Shown here one piece after another: positions 21,329 to 33,016 of a stretch of 64,000 bases of DNA (within the stretch, counting starts at the first letter, position 1; every line of letters begins with the position of its first letter). Source of the stretch: Tubulanus polymorphus. Lineage: Eukaryota > Nemertea > Palaeonemertea > Tubulaniformes > Tubulanidae. The notes beneath the pieces were generated by a model that worked only from the letters and a program-made list of their open reading frames with translations, was not told where the DNA came from and ran no database searches. The position numbers and the translations under genes are program-made. The DNA is taken from NCBI RefSeq assembly GCF_964204645.1, contig NC_134036.1, forward strand, positions 6,895,600-6,959,599, read 5' to 3'.

Positions 21329-24300
21329 GGGCCATGAACAGCGTTACGACCCGGCACCGGTCAGGAAGGGAGGGAGGGAGGCAGTAGGTCGGTCGTCCAT
21401 CCGTTCGTCAGTGTGCCGGCGGTGGTAGTTCGAAAAACGACTAAGTGCTGACCGGGCCTAGATCAGCGTTACGACCCGGTGCAGTGAGGGAGGGAGAGAG
21501 GCAGTAGGTCGGTCGTCCGTCCGGTCGTCAGTGTGCCGGCGGTGGTTGTTCGAAAAACGACTAAGTGCTGACCGGGCCTTGATCAGCGTTACGACCCGGT
21601 GCAGTGAGGGAGGGAGGGAGGGAGGCAGTAGGTCGGTCGTCCATCCGTTCGTCAGTGTGCCGGCGGTGGTAGTTCGAAAAACGACTAAGTGCTGACCGGG
21701 CCTTGATCAGCGTTACGACCCGGTGCAGTGAGGGAGGGAGGGAGGGAGGCAGTAGGTCGGTCGTCCATCCGTTCGTCAGTGTGCCAGCGGTGGTAGTTCG
21801 AAAAACGACTAAGTGCTGACCGGGCCTTGATCAGCGTTACGACCCGGTGCAGTGAGGGAGGGAGGGAGGGAGGCAGTAGGTCGGTCGTCCACCCGTTCGT
21901 CAGTGTGCCGGCGGTGGTAGTTCGAAAAAAGACTAAGTGCTGACCGGGCCTAGATCAGCGTTACGACCCGGTGCAGTGAGGGAGGGAGGGAGGGAGGCAG
22001 TAGGTCGGTCGTCCGTCCGGTCGTCAGTGTGCCGGCGGTGGTTGTTCGAAAAACGACTAAGTGCTGACCGAGCCATGATCAGCGTTACGACCCGGTGCAG
22101 TGAGGGAGGGAGGGAGGCACTAGGACAGTCGTCCGCCCGTTAGTCAGTGTGTCGGCGGTTGTTGTTCGAAAAACGACTAAGTGCTGACCGGGCCATGAAC
22201 AGCGTTACGACCCGGCACCGGTCAGGAAGGGAGGGAGGGTGGCAGTAGGTCGGTCGTCCGTTCGTTCGTCAGTGTGCCGGCGGTGGTTGTTCGAAAAACG
22301 ACTAAGTGCTGACCGGGCCTTGATCAGCGTTACGACCCGGTGCTGTGAGGGAGGGAGGGAGGGAGGGAGGGAGGCAGTAGATCGGTCGTCCATCCGTTCG
22401 TCAGTGTGCCGGCGGTGGTTGTTCGAAAAACGACTAAGTGCTGACCGGGCCTTGATCAGCGTTACGACCCGGCGCAGTGAGGGAGGGAGGGAGGGAGGCA
22501 GTAGGTCGGTCGTCCATCCGTTCGTCAGTGCGTCGGCGGTGGTTGTTCGAAAAACGACTAAGTGCTGACCGGGCCTTGATCAGCGTTACGACCCGGAGCA
22601 TTGAGGGAGGGAGGGAGGCAGTAGGTCGGTCGTCCGTCCGTTTGTCAGTGTGCCGGCAGTGATGGTTGTTCGAAAAACGACTAAGGGCTAACCGGGCCTT
22701 AATCAGCGTTACGACCCGGCGCTGGTCAAGGAGGGAGGGAGGGAGGGAGGCAGTAGGTCCGTCGTCCGCCCGTTAGTCAGTGTGTCGGCGGTTGTTGTTC
22801 GAAAAACGACTAAGTGCTGACCGGGCCATGAACAGCGTTACGACCCGGCACCGGTCAGGAAGGGAGGGAGGGTGGCAGTAGGTCGGTCGTCCGTTCGTTC
22901 GTCAGTGTGCCGGCGGTGGTAGTTCGAAAAACGACTAAGTGCTGACCGGGCCTTGATCAGCGTTACGACCCGGTGCAGTGAGGGAGGGAGGGAGGGAGGC
23001 AGTAGGTCGGTCGTCCATCCGTTCGTCAGTGTGCCGGCGGTGGTAGTTCGAAAAACGACTAAGTGCTGACCGGGCCTTGATCAGCGTTACGACCCGGCAC
23101 CGGTCAGGGAGGGAGGGAGGGAGGCAGTAGGTCGGTCGTCCGTCCGTTCGTCATTGTGCCGGCGGTGGTAGTTCGAAAAACGACTAAGTGCTGACCGGGC
23201 CTTGATCAGCGTTACGACCCGGAGCATTGAGGGAGGGAGGGAGGCAGTAGGTCGGTCGTCCGTCCGTTCGTCAGTGTGCCGGCGGTGGTAGTTCGAAAAA
23301 CGACTAAGTGCTGACCGGGCCTAGGTCAGCGTTACGACCCGGTGCAGTGAGGGAGGGAGGGAGGCAGTAGGTCGGTCGTCCGTCCGGTCGTCAGTGTGCC
23401 GGCGGTGGTTGTTCGAAAAACGACTAAGTGCTGACCGGGCCATGATCAGCGTTACGACCCGGTGCAGTGAGGGAGGGAGGGAGGCACTAGGACAGTCGTC
23501 CGCCCGTTAGTCAGTGTGTCGGCGGTTGTTGTTCGAAAAACGACTAAGTGCTGACCGGGCCTTGATCAGCGTTACGACCCGGAGCAGTGAGGGAGGGAGG
23601 GAGGCAGTAGGTCGGTCGTCCGTCCGTTCGCCAGTGTGCCGGCGGTGGTTGTTCGAAAAACGACTAAGTGCTGACCGGGCCTTGATCAGCGTTACGACCC
23701 GGAGCATTGAGGGAGGGAGGGAGGCAGTAGGTCGGTCGTCCGTCCGTTTGTCAGTGTGCCGGCAGTGATGGTTGTTCGAAAAACGACTAAGTGCTGACCG
23801 GGCCTTGATCAGCGTTACGACCCGGAGCATTGAGGGAGGGAGGGAGGCAGTAGGTCGGTCGTCCGTCCGTTTGTCAGTGTGCCGGCAGTGATGGTTGTTC
23901 GAAAAACGACTAAGGGCTGACCGGGCCTTAATCAGCGTTACGACCCGGCACCGGTCAGGGAGGGAGGGAGGGAGGCAGTAGGTCGGTCGTCCGTCCGTTC
24001 GTCAGTGTGCCGGCGGTGGTTGTTCGAAAAACGACTAAGTGCTGACCGGGCCTTGATCAGCGTTACGACCCGGAGCAGTGAGGGAGGGAGGGAGGCAGTA
24101 GGTCGGTCGTCCGTCCGTTCGCCAGTGTGCCGGCGGTGGTTGTTCGAAAAACGACTAAGTGCTGACCGGGCCTTGATCAGCGTTACGACCCGGAGCAGTG
24201 AGGGAGGGAGGGAGGCAGTAGGTCGGTCGTCCGTCCGTTCGCCAGTGTGCCGGCGGTGGTTGTTCGAAAAACGACTAAGTGCTGACCGGGCCTTGATCAG

Positions 24301-24408
24301 CGTTACGACCCGGAGCATTGAGGGAGGGAGGGAGGCAGTAGGTCGGTCGTCCGTCCGTTCGTCAGTGTGCCGGCGGTGGTTGTTCGAAAAACGACTAAGT
24401 GCTGACCG
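21329..24408 (+). repeat. 3.3-kb higher-order repeat, copy 2 (two monomers shorter)
   Basis: Tandem partner of 18003-21328. Monomer order and rare variants agree through the block, for example GTTCGAAAAAAGAC at 21920 and the successive 'ccggcagtgatgg' monomers near 23760 and 23885. Small differences include six GGGA units near 22346, where copy 1 reads 'gggagggtgggagg', and 'cagtgcgtcgg' near 22528. Homology ends at about 24409, where 'gggccttaatc' replaces 'gggccatgaac'. Confidence 0.9.
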
Positions 24409-25364
24409 GGCCTTAATCAGCGTTACGACCCGGCACCGGTCAGGGAGGGAGGGAGGGAGGCAGTAGGTCGGTCGTCCGTCCGTTCGTCAGTGTGCCGGCG
24501 GTGGTTGTTCGAAAAACGACTAAGTGCTGACCGGGCCTTGATCAGCGTTACGACCCGGAGCAGTGAGGGAGGGAGGGAGGCAGTAGGTCGGTCGTCCGTC
24601 CGTTCGCCAGTGTGCCGGCGGTGGTTGTTCGAAAAACGACTAAGTGCTGACCGGGCCTTGATCAGCGTTACGACCCGGAGCATTGAGGGAGGGAGGGAGG
24701 CAGTAGGTCGGTCGTCCGTCCGTTTGTCAGTGTGCCGGAAGTGATGGTTGTTCGAAAAACGACTAAGGGCTGACCGGGCCTTAATCAGCGTTACGACCCG
24801 GCGCTGGTCAGGGAGGGAGGGAGGGAGGCAGTAGGTCGGTCGTCCATCCGTTCGTTAGTGTGCCGGCGGTGGTAGTTCGTAAAACGACTAAGTGCTGACC
24901 GGGCATTGATCAGCGTTACGACCCGGTGCAGTGAGGGAGGGAGGGAGGCAGTAGGTCGGTCGTCCGTCCGTTCGCCAGTGTGCCGGCGGTGGTTGTTCGA
25001 AAAACGACTAAGTGCTGACCGGGCCTTGATCAGCGTTACGACCCGGCACCGGTCAGGGAGGGAGGGAGGGAGGCAGTAGGACGGTCGTCCGTCCGTTCGT
25101 CATTGTGCCGGCGGTTGCTGTTCGAAAAACGACTAAGTGCTGACCGGGCCATGAACAGCGTTACGACCCGGCACCGGTCAGGGAGGGAGGGAGGGTGGCA
25201 GTAGGTCGGTCGTCCATCCGTTCGTCAGTGTGCCGGCGGTGGTTGTTCGAAAAACGACTAAGTGCTGACCGGGCCTTGATCAGCGTTACCACCCGGTGCA
25301 GTGAGGGAGGGAGGGAGGGAGGCAGTAGGTCGGTCGTCCATCCGTTCGTCAGTGTGCCGGCGGT
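24409..25364 (+). repeat. Short satellite block after the 3.3-kb pair
   Basis: About eight monomers of A and B type. Local oddities are 'gccggaagtgatgg' (24736), a TTCGTAAAAC change in the palindrome (about 24878), 'gggcattgatc' (about 24902) and 'gtaggacggtcg' (about 25077). Only satellite is seen. Confidence 0.8.
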
Positions 25365-27427
25365 GGTTGTTCGAAAAACGACTAAGTGCTGACCGGGCCT
25401 AGATCAGCGTTACGACCCGGTGCAGTGAGGGAGGGAGAGAGGCAGTAGGTCGGTCGTCCGTCCGTTCGCCAGTGTGCCGCTGGTGGTTGTTCGAAAAACG
25501 ACTAAGTGCTGACCGGGCCTTGATCAGCGTTACGACCCGGAGCAGTGAGGGAGGGAGGGAGGCAGTAGGTCGGTCGTCCGTCCGTTCGCCAGTGTGCCGC
25601 TGGTGGTTGTTCGAAAAACGACTAAGTGCTGACCGGGCCTTGATCAGCGTTACGACCCGGTGCAGTGAGGGAGGGAGGGAGGCAGTAGGTCGGTCGTCCG
25701 TCCGTTCGTCAGTTTGCCGGCAGAGTTGGTTGTTCGAAAAACGACTAAGTGCTGACCGGGCCTTGATCAGCGTTACGACCCGGTGCAGTGAGGGAGGGAG
25801 GAAGGGAGGCAGTAGGTCGGTCGTCCGTCCGGTCGTCAGTGTGCCGGCGGTGGTTGTTCGAAAAACGACTAAGTGCTGACCGGGCCTTGATCAGCGTTAC
25901 GACCCGGTGCAGTGAGGGAGGGAGGGAGGCACTAGGACAGTCGTCCGCCCGTTAGTCAGTGTGTGGGCGGTTGTTGTTCGAAAAACGACTAAGTGCTGAC
26001 CGGGCCATGAACAGCGTTACGACCCGGCACCGGTCAGGAAGGGAGGGAGGGTGGCAGTAGGTCGGTCGTCCGTTCGTTGGTCAGTGTGCCGGCGGTGGTA
26101 GTTCGAAAAACGACTAAGTGCTGACCGGGCCTTGATCAGCGTTACGACCCGGAGCGGTGTGGGAGGGAGGGGGACAGTAGGTCGGTCGTCCGTCCGTTCG
26201 TCAGTGTGCCGGCAGAGTTGGTTGTTCGAAAAACGACTAAGTGCTGACCGGGCCTTGATCAGCGTTACGACCCTGTGCTGTGAGGGAGGGAGGGAGGGAG
26301 GGAGGGAGGCAGTAGGTCGGTCGTCCATCCGTTCGTCAGTGTGCCGGCGGTGGTTGTTCGAAAAACGACTAAGTGCTGACCGGGCCTTGATCAGCGTTAC
26401 GACCCGGTGCAGTGAGGGAGGGAGGGAGGCACTAGGACAGTCGTCCGCCCGTTAGTCAGTGTGTCGGCGGTTGTTGTTCGAAAAACGACTAAGTGCTGAC
26501 CGGGCCATGAACAGCGTTACGACCCGGCACCGGTCAGGAAGGGAGGGAGGGTGGCAGTAGGTCGGTCGTCCGTCCGTTCGTCAGTGTGCTGGAGGTGGTT
26601 TTTCGAAAAACGACTAAGTACTGACCGGGCCTTAATCAGCGTTACGACCCGGCACCGGTCAGGGAGGGAGGGAGGAAGGCAGTAGGTCGGTCGTCCGTCC
26701 GTTCGTCAGTGTGCCGGCGGTGGTTGTTCGAAAAACGACTAAGTGCTGACCGGGCCTTGATCAGCGTTACGACCCGGAGCAGTGAGGGAGGGAGGGAGGC
26801 AGTAGGTCGGTCGTCCGTCCGTTCGCCAGTGTGCCGGCGGTGGTTGTTCGAAAAACGACTAAGTGCTGACCGGGCCTTGATCAGCGTTACGACCCGGAGC
26901 ATTGAGGGAGGGAGGGAGGCAGTAGGTCGGTCGTCCGTCCGTTTGTCAGTGTGCCGGCAGTGATGGTTGTTCGAAAAACGACTAAGGGCTGACCGGGCCT
27001 TAATCAGCGTTACGACCCGGCGCTGGTCAAGGAGGGAGGGAGCGAGGGAGGCAGTAGGTCCGTCGTCCGCCCGTTAGTCAGTGTGTCGGCGGTTGTTGTT
27101 CTAAAAACGACTAAGTGCTGACCGGGCCATGAACAGCGTTACGACCCGGCACCGGTCAGGAAGGGAGGGAGGGTGGCAGTAGGTCGGTCGTCCGTCCGTT
27201 CGTCAGTGTGCCGGCGGTGGTTGTTCGAAAAACGACTAAGTGCTGACCGGGCCTAGATCAGCGTTACGACCCGGTGCAGTGAGGGAGGGAGGGAGGCAGT
27301 AGGTCGGTCGTCCGTCCGGTCGTCAGTGTGCCGGCGGTGGTTGTTCGAAAAACGACTAAGTGCTGACCGGGCCATGATCAGCGTTACGACCCGGTGCAGT
27401 GAGGGAGGGAGGGAGGCACTAGGACAG
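25365..27427 (+). repeat. Module M1, copy 2
   Basis: Matches 8158-10220 at offset 17,207 bp, changing to 17,199 bp over part of the module. It has the same ordered markers: two 'gtgccgctggtgg' monomers, 'gtttgccggcagagttgg' (about 25711), 'gagcggtgtggg' (about 26152), 'gaccctgtgctgtg' (about 26270), the GTTTTTCGAAAAAC palindrome (26598) and 'ggagcgaggg' (about 27040). Private differences include 'gtgtgggcggttg' (about 25963), a six-unit GGGA tract (about 26283) and TTCTAAAAAC (about 27099). Confidence 0.88.
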
Positions 27428-27630
27428 TCGTCCGCCCGTTAGTCAGTGTTTCGGCGGTTGTTGTTCGAAAAACGACTAAGTGCTGACCGGGCCATGAACA
27501 GCGTTACGACCCGGCACCGGTCAGGAAGGGAGGGAGGGAGGCAGTAGGTCGGTCGTCCATCCGTTCGTCAGTGTGCCGGCGGTGGTAGTTCGAAAAACGA
27601 CTAAGTGCTGACCGGGCCTTGATCAGCGTT
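27428..27630 (+). repeat. Junction monomers before the diverged block
   Basis: A type-C monomer with 'cagtgtttcggcgg' (TTCGG at 27450) and the following B monomer match about 6180-6440 at offset 21,159 bp. They are the last homogeneous monomers before the sequence changes character at about 27631. Confidence 0.78.
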
Positions 27631-28349
27631 ACGACCCGGCACTGGTCAGGGAGGGAGGGAGGGAGGAAGGCAGTATATCGGTCATTCGAAAAACGACTAG
27701 GTGCTGACCGGGCCTTGATCAGCATTACGACCCGCCGCAGTGAGGGAGGGAGAGAGGGAGGCAGTAGGTCGGTCGTCAGTCCGTTCGTCAGTGTGCCGGT
27801 GGTAGTTGTTCGAAAAATGACTAAGTGCTGACCGGGCCTTGATCAGCGTTACGACCCGGCACCGGTCAGGGAGGGAGAGAGGGAGGCAGTAGGTCGGTCG
27901 TCCGTCCGTTCGGCAGTGTGCCGGCGGTAGTTGTTCGAAAAATGACTAAGTGCTGACTGGGCCATGATCAGCGTGACGTTTCGGCACCGGTCAGGGGGGG
28001 ATGGAGGTAGTAGGTCGGGCGTCCGTCCGTTCGTCAGTGTGCCGGCAGTGATGGTTGTTCGAAAAACGACTAAGTGCTGTCCGGGCCTTGATCAGCGTTA
28101 CGATCCGGCGCCGGTCAGGGAGGGAGGGAGGGGGACAGTAGGTCGGTCGTCCATCCGTTCGTCAGTGTGCCGGCGGTGGTTGTTCGAAAAACGACTAAGG
28201 GCTGACCGGGCCTTGATCAGCGTTACGACCCGGCACCGATCAGGGAGGGAGGGAGGGTGGCAGTAGGTCGGTCGTCCGTCCATTCGTCAGAGTGCCGGCG
28301 GTGGTTGTTCGAAAAACGACTCAGTGATGACCGGGCCTTGATCAGCGTT
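27631..28349 (+). repeat. 719-bp higher-order unit, copy 1
   Basis: Six monomers, the first truncated: 'cagtatatcg' at 27671 leads straight into TTCGAAAAAC, losing about 32 bp of the GTCC-quartet and 'gtgtgccgg' part. Then follow 'cccgccgcagtg', 'ggtggtagttg' with 'aaaaatgac', 'cgtgacgtttcgg', and the 'gtgctgtccgggcc' and 'cgatccggcgcc' monomers. The next copy starts 719 bp later. Confidence 0.88.
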
Positions 28350-28943
28350 ACGACCCGGCACTGGTCAGGGAGGGAGGGAGGGAGGAAGGCAGTATATCGG
28401 TCATTCGAAAAACGACTAAGTGCTGACCGGGCCTTGATCAGCATTACGACCCGCCGCAGTGAGGGAGGGAGAGAGGGAGGCAGTAGGTCGGTCGTCAGTC
28501 CGTTCGTCAGTGTGCCGGTGGTAGTTGTTCGAAAAATGACTAAGTGCTGACCGGGCCTTGATCAGCGTTACGACCCGGCACCGGTCAGGGAGGGAGAGAG
28601 GGAGGCAGTAGGTCGGTCGTCCGTCCGTTCGGCAGTGTGCCGGCGGTAGTTGTTCGAAAAATGACTAAGTGCTGACCGGGCCATGATCAGCGTGACGTTT
28701 CGGCACCGGTCAGGGGGGTATGGAGGTAGTAGGTCGGGCGTCCGTCCGTTCGTCAGTGTGCCGGCAGTGATGGTTGTTCGAAAAACGACTAAGTGCTGTC
28801 CGGGCCTTGATCAGCGTTACGATCTGGCGCCGGTCAGGGAGGGAGGGAGGGGGACAGTAGGTCGGTCGTCCATCCGTTCGTCAGTGTGCCGGCGGTGGTT
28901 GTTCGAAAAACGACTAAGGGCTGACCGGGCCTTGATCAGCGTT
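28350..28943 (+). repeat. 719-bp higher-order unit, copy 2 (partial)
   Basis: Same monomer order as 27631-28224, including the truncated 'cagtatatcg' monomer at 28390, exactly 719 bp on. Differences are few ('ggggggtatgg' versus 'ggggggatgg'; 'gatctgg' versus 'gatccgg'). It breaks at about 28943, where 'ggagcagtgagg' replaces the expected type-B 'ggcaccgatcag'. Confidence 0.86.
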
Positions 28944-29314
28944 ACGACCCGGAGCAGTGAGGGAGGGAGGGAGGCAGTAGGTCGGTCGTCCGTCCGTTCG
29001 TCAGTGTGCCGGCGGTGGTTGTTGGAAAAACGACTAAGGGCTGACCGGGCCTTGATCAGCGTTACGACCCGGAGCAGTGAGGGAGGGAGGGAGGGAGGCA
29101 GTAGGTCGGTCGTCCGTCCGTTCGTCAGTGTGCCGGCGGTGGTTCTTCGAAAAAACGACTAAGTGCTGACCGGGCCTTGATCAGCGTTACGACCCGGCGC
29201 TGGTCATGGAGGGAGGGAGGCAGTAGGTCGGTCGTCCATCCGTTCGTTTGTGTGCCGCCGGTGGTGGTTCGAAAAACGACTAAGTGCTGACTGGGCCTTG
29301 ATCAGCGTTATGAC

Positions 29315-29600
29315 TTGGCAACGGCCAGGGAGGGAGGGATGGAGGTAGTAGGTCGGTCGTCCGTCCGTTCGTCAGTGTGCCGGCAGTACTGGTTGTTCGA
29401 AAAACAATTAAGTGCTGACCGGGCCTTGATCAGCGTTACGACCCGGAGCAGTGAGGGAGGGAGGGAGGCAGTAGGTCGGTCGTCCGTCCGTTCGTCAGTG
29501 TGCCGGCAGTACTGGTTGTTCGAAAAACAATTAAGTGCTGACCGGGCCTTGATCAGCGTTACGACCCGGAGCAGTGAGGGAGGGAGGGAGGGAGGCAGTA
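29315..29600 (+). repeat. ACAATTAAG / CAGTACTGG monomer subfamily
   Basis: Two monomers in tandem replace 'aaaaacgactaag' with 'aaaaacaattaag' and carry the +3 variant 'ccggcagtactgg'. The same pair, preceded by the same 'ttggcaacggcc' monomer, recurs at about 31892-32170. The subfamily was not seen outside the diverged block. Confidence 0.85.
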
Positions 29601-29954
29601 GGTCGGTCGTCCGTCCGTTTGTCAGTGTGCCAGCAGTGATGGTTGTTCGAAAAACAACTAAGGGCTGACCGGGCCTTGATCAGCGTTACGACCCGGAACA
29701 GTGAGGGAGGGAGGGAGTCAGTAGGTAGGTCGTTCGTCCGTTCGTCAGTGTTCCGGCAGTGGTGGTTCGAAAAACGACTAAGTGCTGACCGGGCCTTGAT
29801 CAGCGTTACGATCCGGCACCGGTCAGGGAGGGAGGGAGGGTGGCAGTAGGTCGGTCGTCCGTCCGTTCGTCAGTGTGCCGGCGGTTGTGGTTCGAAAAAC
29901 GACTAAGTGCTGACCGGGCCTTGATCAGCGTTACGACCCGGTGCAGTGAGGGAG

Positions 29955-30655
29955 GGAGGGAGGGAGGAAGGCAGTATATCGGTCATTCGAAAAACGACTA
30001 AGTGCTGACCGGGCCTTGATCAGCATTACGACCCGCCGCAGTGAGGGAGGGAGAGAGGGAGGCAGTAGGTCGGTCGTCAGTCCGTTCGTCAGTGTGCCGG
30101 TGGTAGTTGTTCGAAAAATGACTAAGTGCTGACCGGGCCTTGATCAGCGTTACGACCCGGCACCGGTCAGGGAGGGAGAGAGGGAGGCAGTAGGTCGGTC
30201 GTCCGTCCGTTCGGCAGTGTGCCGGCGGTAGTTGTTCGAAAAATGACTAAGTGCTGACCGGGCCATGATCAGCGTGACGTTTCGGCACCGGTCAGGGGGG
30301 TATGGAGGTAGTAGGTCGGGCGTCCGTCCGTTCGTCAGTGTGCCGGCAGTGATGGTTGTTCGAAAAACGACTAAGTGCTGTCCGGGCCTTGATCAGCGTT
30401 ACGATCCGGCGCCGGTCAGGGAGGGAGGGAGGGGGACAGTAGGTCGGTCGTCCATCCGTTCGTCAGTGTGCCGGCGGTGGTTGTTCGAAAAACGACTAAG
30501 GGCTGACCGGGCCTTGTTCAGCGTTACGACCCGGCACCGGTCAGGGAGGGAGGGAGGGTGGCAGTAGGTCGGTCGTCCGTCCATTCGTCAGAGTGCCGGC
30601 GGTGGTTGTTCGAAAAACGACTAAGTGATGACCGGGCCTTGATCAGCGTTACGAC
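29955..30655 (+). repeat. 719-bp higher-order unit, copy 3
   Basis: The truncated monomer 'cagtatatcg' reappears at 29972, 1,582 bp after copy 2. The early part shares 'ggggggtatgg' with copy 2. The end shares 'ccattcgtcagagtgccgg' and 'gtgatgaccggg' with copy 1, so it looks mosaic. Confidence 0.84.
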
Positions 30656-32290
30656 CCGGTGCAGTGAGGGAGGGAGGGAGGGAGGGAGGCAGTAGGCCGG
30701 TCGTCCGTCCGTTTGTCAGTGTGCCGGCAGTGATGGTTGTTCAGAAAACGACTAAGGGCTTACTGGGCCTTGATCAGCGTTACGACCCGGAGCAGTGAGG
30801 GAGGGAGGGAGGCAGTAGGTAGGTCGTCCGTCCGTTTGTCAGTGTGCCGGCAGTAATGGTTGTTCGAAAAACGACTAAGTGCTCACCGGGCCTTGATCAG
30901 CGTTACGACCTGGAGCAGTGAAGGAGGAAGGGGGACAGTAGGTCGGTCGTCCGTCCGTTCGTCAGTATGCCGGCGGTGGTTGTTCAAAAAACGACCAAGT
31001 GCTGACAAGGCCTTGATCAGCGTTACGACCCGGCACTGGTCAGGGAGGGAGGGAGGGAGGCAGTAGGTCGGTCATCCGTCCGTTCGTCAGAGTGCCGGCG
31101 GTAGCTGTTCGAAAAACGACTAAGTGCTGACCGGGCCTTGATCAGCGTTACGACCCGGCGCAGTGAGGGAGGGAGGGAGGGAGGCAGTAGGTCGGTCGTC
31201 CATCCGTTTGTCAGTGTGCCGGCGGTGGTTGTTCGAAAAACGACTAAGTTCTGACCGGGCCTTGATCAGCGTTACGACCCGATGCAGTGAGGGAGGGAGG
31301 GAGGCACTAGGACAGTCGTCCGCCCGTTAGTCAGTGTGTCGGCGGTTGTTGTTCGAAAAACGACTAAGCTGACCGGGCCATGAACAGCGTTACGACCCGG
31401 CACCGGTCAGGAAGGGAGGGAGGGTGGCAGTAGGTCGGTCGTCCGTCCGTTCGTCAGTGTGCCGGCGGTGGTTGTTCGAAAAACGACTAAGTGCTGACCG
31501 GGCCTTAATCAGCGTTACGACCCGGCACCGGTCAGGGAGGGAGGGAGGGAGGGAGGCAGTAGGTCGGTCGTCCGTCCGTTCGTCAGTGTGCCGGCGGTGG
31601 TTGTTCGAAAAACGACTAAGTGCTGACCGGGCCTTGATCAGCGTTACGACCCGGAGCAGTGAGGGAGGGAGGGAGGCAGTAGGTCGGTCGTCCGTCCGTT
31701 CGCCAGTGTGCCGGCGGTGGTTTTTCGAAAAACGACTAAGCGCTGACCGGGCCTTAATCAGCGTTACGACCCGGAGCATTGAGGGAGGGAGGGAGGCAGT
31801 AGGTCGGTCGTCCGTCCGTTTGTCAGTGTGCCGGCAGTGATGGTTGTTCGAAAAACGACTAAGGGCTGACTGGGCCTTGATCAGCGTTACGACTTGGCAA
31901 CGGCCAGGGAGGGAGGGATGGAGGTAGTAGGTCGGTCGTCCGTCCGTTCGTCAGTGTGCCAGCAGTACTGGTTGTTCGAAAAACAATTAAGTGCTGACCG
32001 GGCCTTGATCAGCGTTATGACCCGGAGCAGTGAGGGAGGGAGGGAGGCAGTAGGTCGGTCGTCCGTCCGTTCGTCAGTGTGCCGGCAGTACTGGTGGTTC
32101 GAAAAACAATTAAGTGCTGACCGGGCCTTGATCAGCGTTACGACCCGGAGCAGTGAGGGAGGGAGGGAGGGAGGGAGGCAGTAGGTCGGTCGTCCGTCCG
32201 TTTGTCAGTGTGCCGGCAGTGATGGTTGTTCGAAAAACGACTAAGGGCTGACCGGGCCTTGATCAGCGTTACGACCCGGAACAGTGAGGG

Positions 32291-33016
32291 AGGGAGGGTG
32301 GCAGTAGGTCGGTCGTCCGTTCGTTCGTCAGTGTGCCGGCGGTGGTAGTTCGAAAAACGACTAAGTGCTGACCGGGCCTTGATCAGCGTTACGACCCAGT
32401 GCAGTGAGGGAGGGAGGGAGGCAGTAGGTCGGTCGTCCGTCCGTTCGTCAGTGTGCCGGCGGTGGTTGTTCGAAAAACGACTAAGTGCTGACCGGGTCTT
32501 GATCAGCGTTACGACCCGGTGCAGTGAGGGAGGGAGGGAGGGAGGGAGGCAGTAGGTCGGTCGTCCATCCGTTCGTCAGTGTGCCGGCGGTGGTTGTTCG
32601 AAAAACGACTAAGTGCTGAGCGGGCCTTGATCAGCGTTACGGCCCGGTGCAGTGAGGGAGGGAGGGAGGGAGGGAGGCAGTAGGTCGGTCGTCCATCCGT
32701 TCGTCAGTGTGCCGGCGGTGGTTGTTCGAAAAACGACTAAGTGCTAACCGGGCCATGATCAGCGTTACGACCCGGTGCAGTGAGGGAGGGAGGGAGGCAC
32801 TAGGACAGTCGTCCGCCCGTTAGTCAGTGTGTCGGCGGTTGTTGTTCGAAAAACGACTAAGTGCTGACCGGGCAATGATCAGCGTTACGACCCGGTGCAG
32901 TGAGGGAGGGAGGGAGGCACTAGGACAGTCGTCCGCCCGTTAGTCAGTGTGTCGGCGGTTGTTGTTCGAAAAACGACTAAGTGCTGACCGGGCCATGAAC
33001 AGCGTTACGACCCGGC
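32291..33016 (+). repeat. Module L, copy 2 (3' part only)
   Basis: Right after the diverged block the sequence becomes homogeneous and matches 7352-8089. 'acgacccagtgcag' at 32391 equals 7452 at offset 24,939 bp, falling to 24,927 bp after the GGGA tract near 32655. The left edge at about 32290 is therefore a sharp junction. Confidence 0.86.

Larger units (their letters stand above)
27631..32290 (+). repeat. Diverged satellite block with its own subfamilies
   Basis: Same orientation and same basic monomer, but far more private variants than elsewhere: 'cagtatatcggtcattcg' truncated monomers, 'cgtgacgtttcggcacc', 'tgacttggcaacggcc' (29312; 31892), 'aaaaacaattaag', 'ggcagtactgg', 'gttcagaaaacg', 'gctcaccggg', 'aacgaccaag' and a six-G run near 27996. 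It contains three partial copies of a 719-bp unit (27631, 28350, 29955). Outside it, modules L and M1 lie on both sides with close similarity. I read it as an older or less homogenised segment that was not overwritten by later module expansion. No gene or transposon is visible in it. Confidence 0.87.

Noticed and set aside
27631-32290. Transposon or foreign insertion inside the array
   Set aside because: The block differs by substitutions and truncations but every piece aligns to the satellite monomer. No terminal repeats, target-site duplication or coding remnant was seen.
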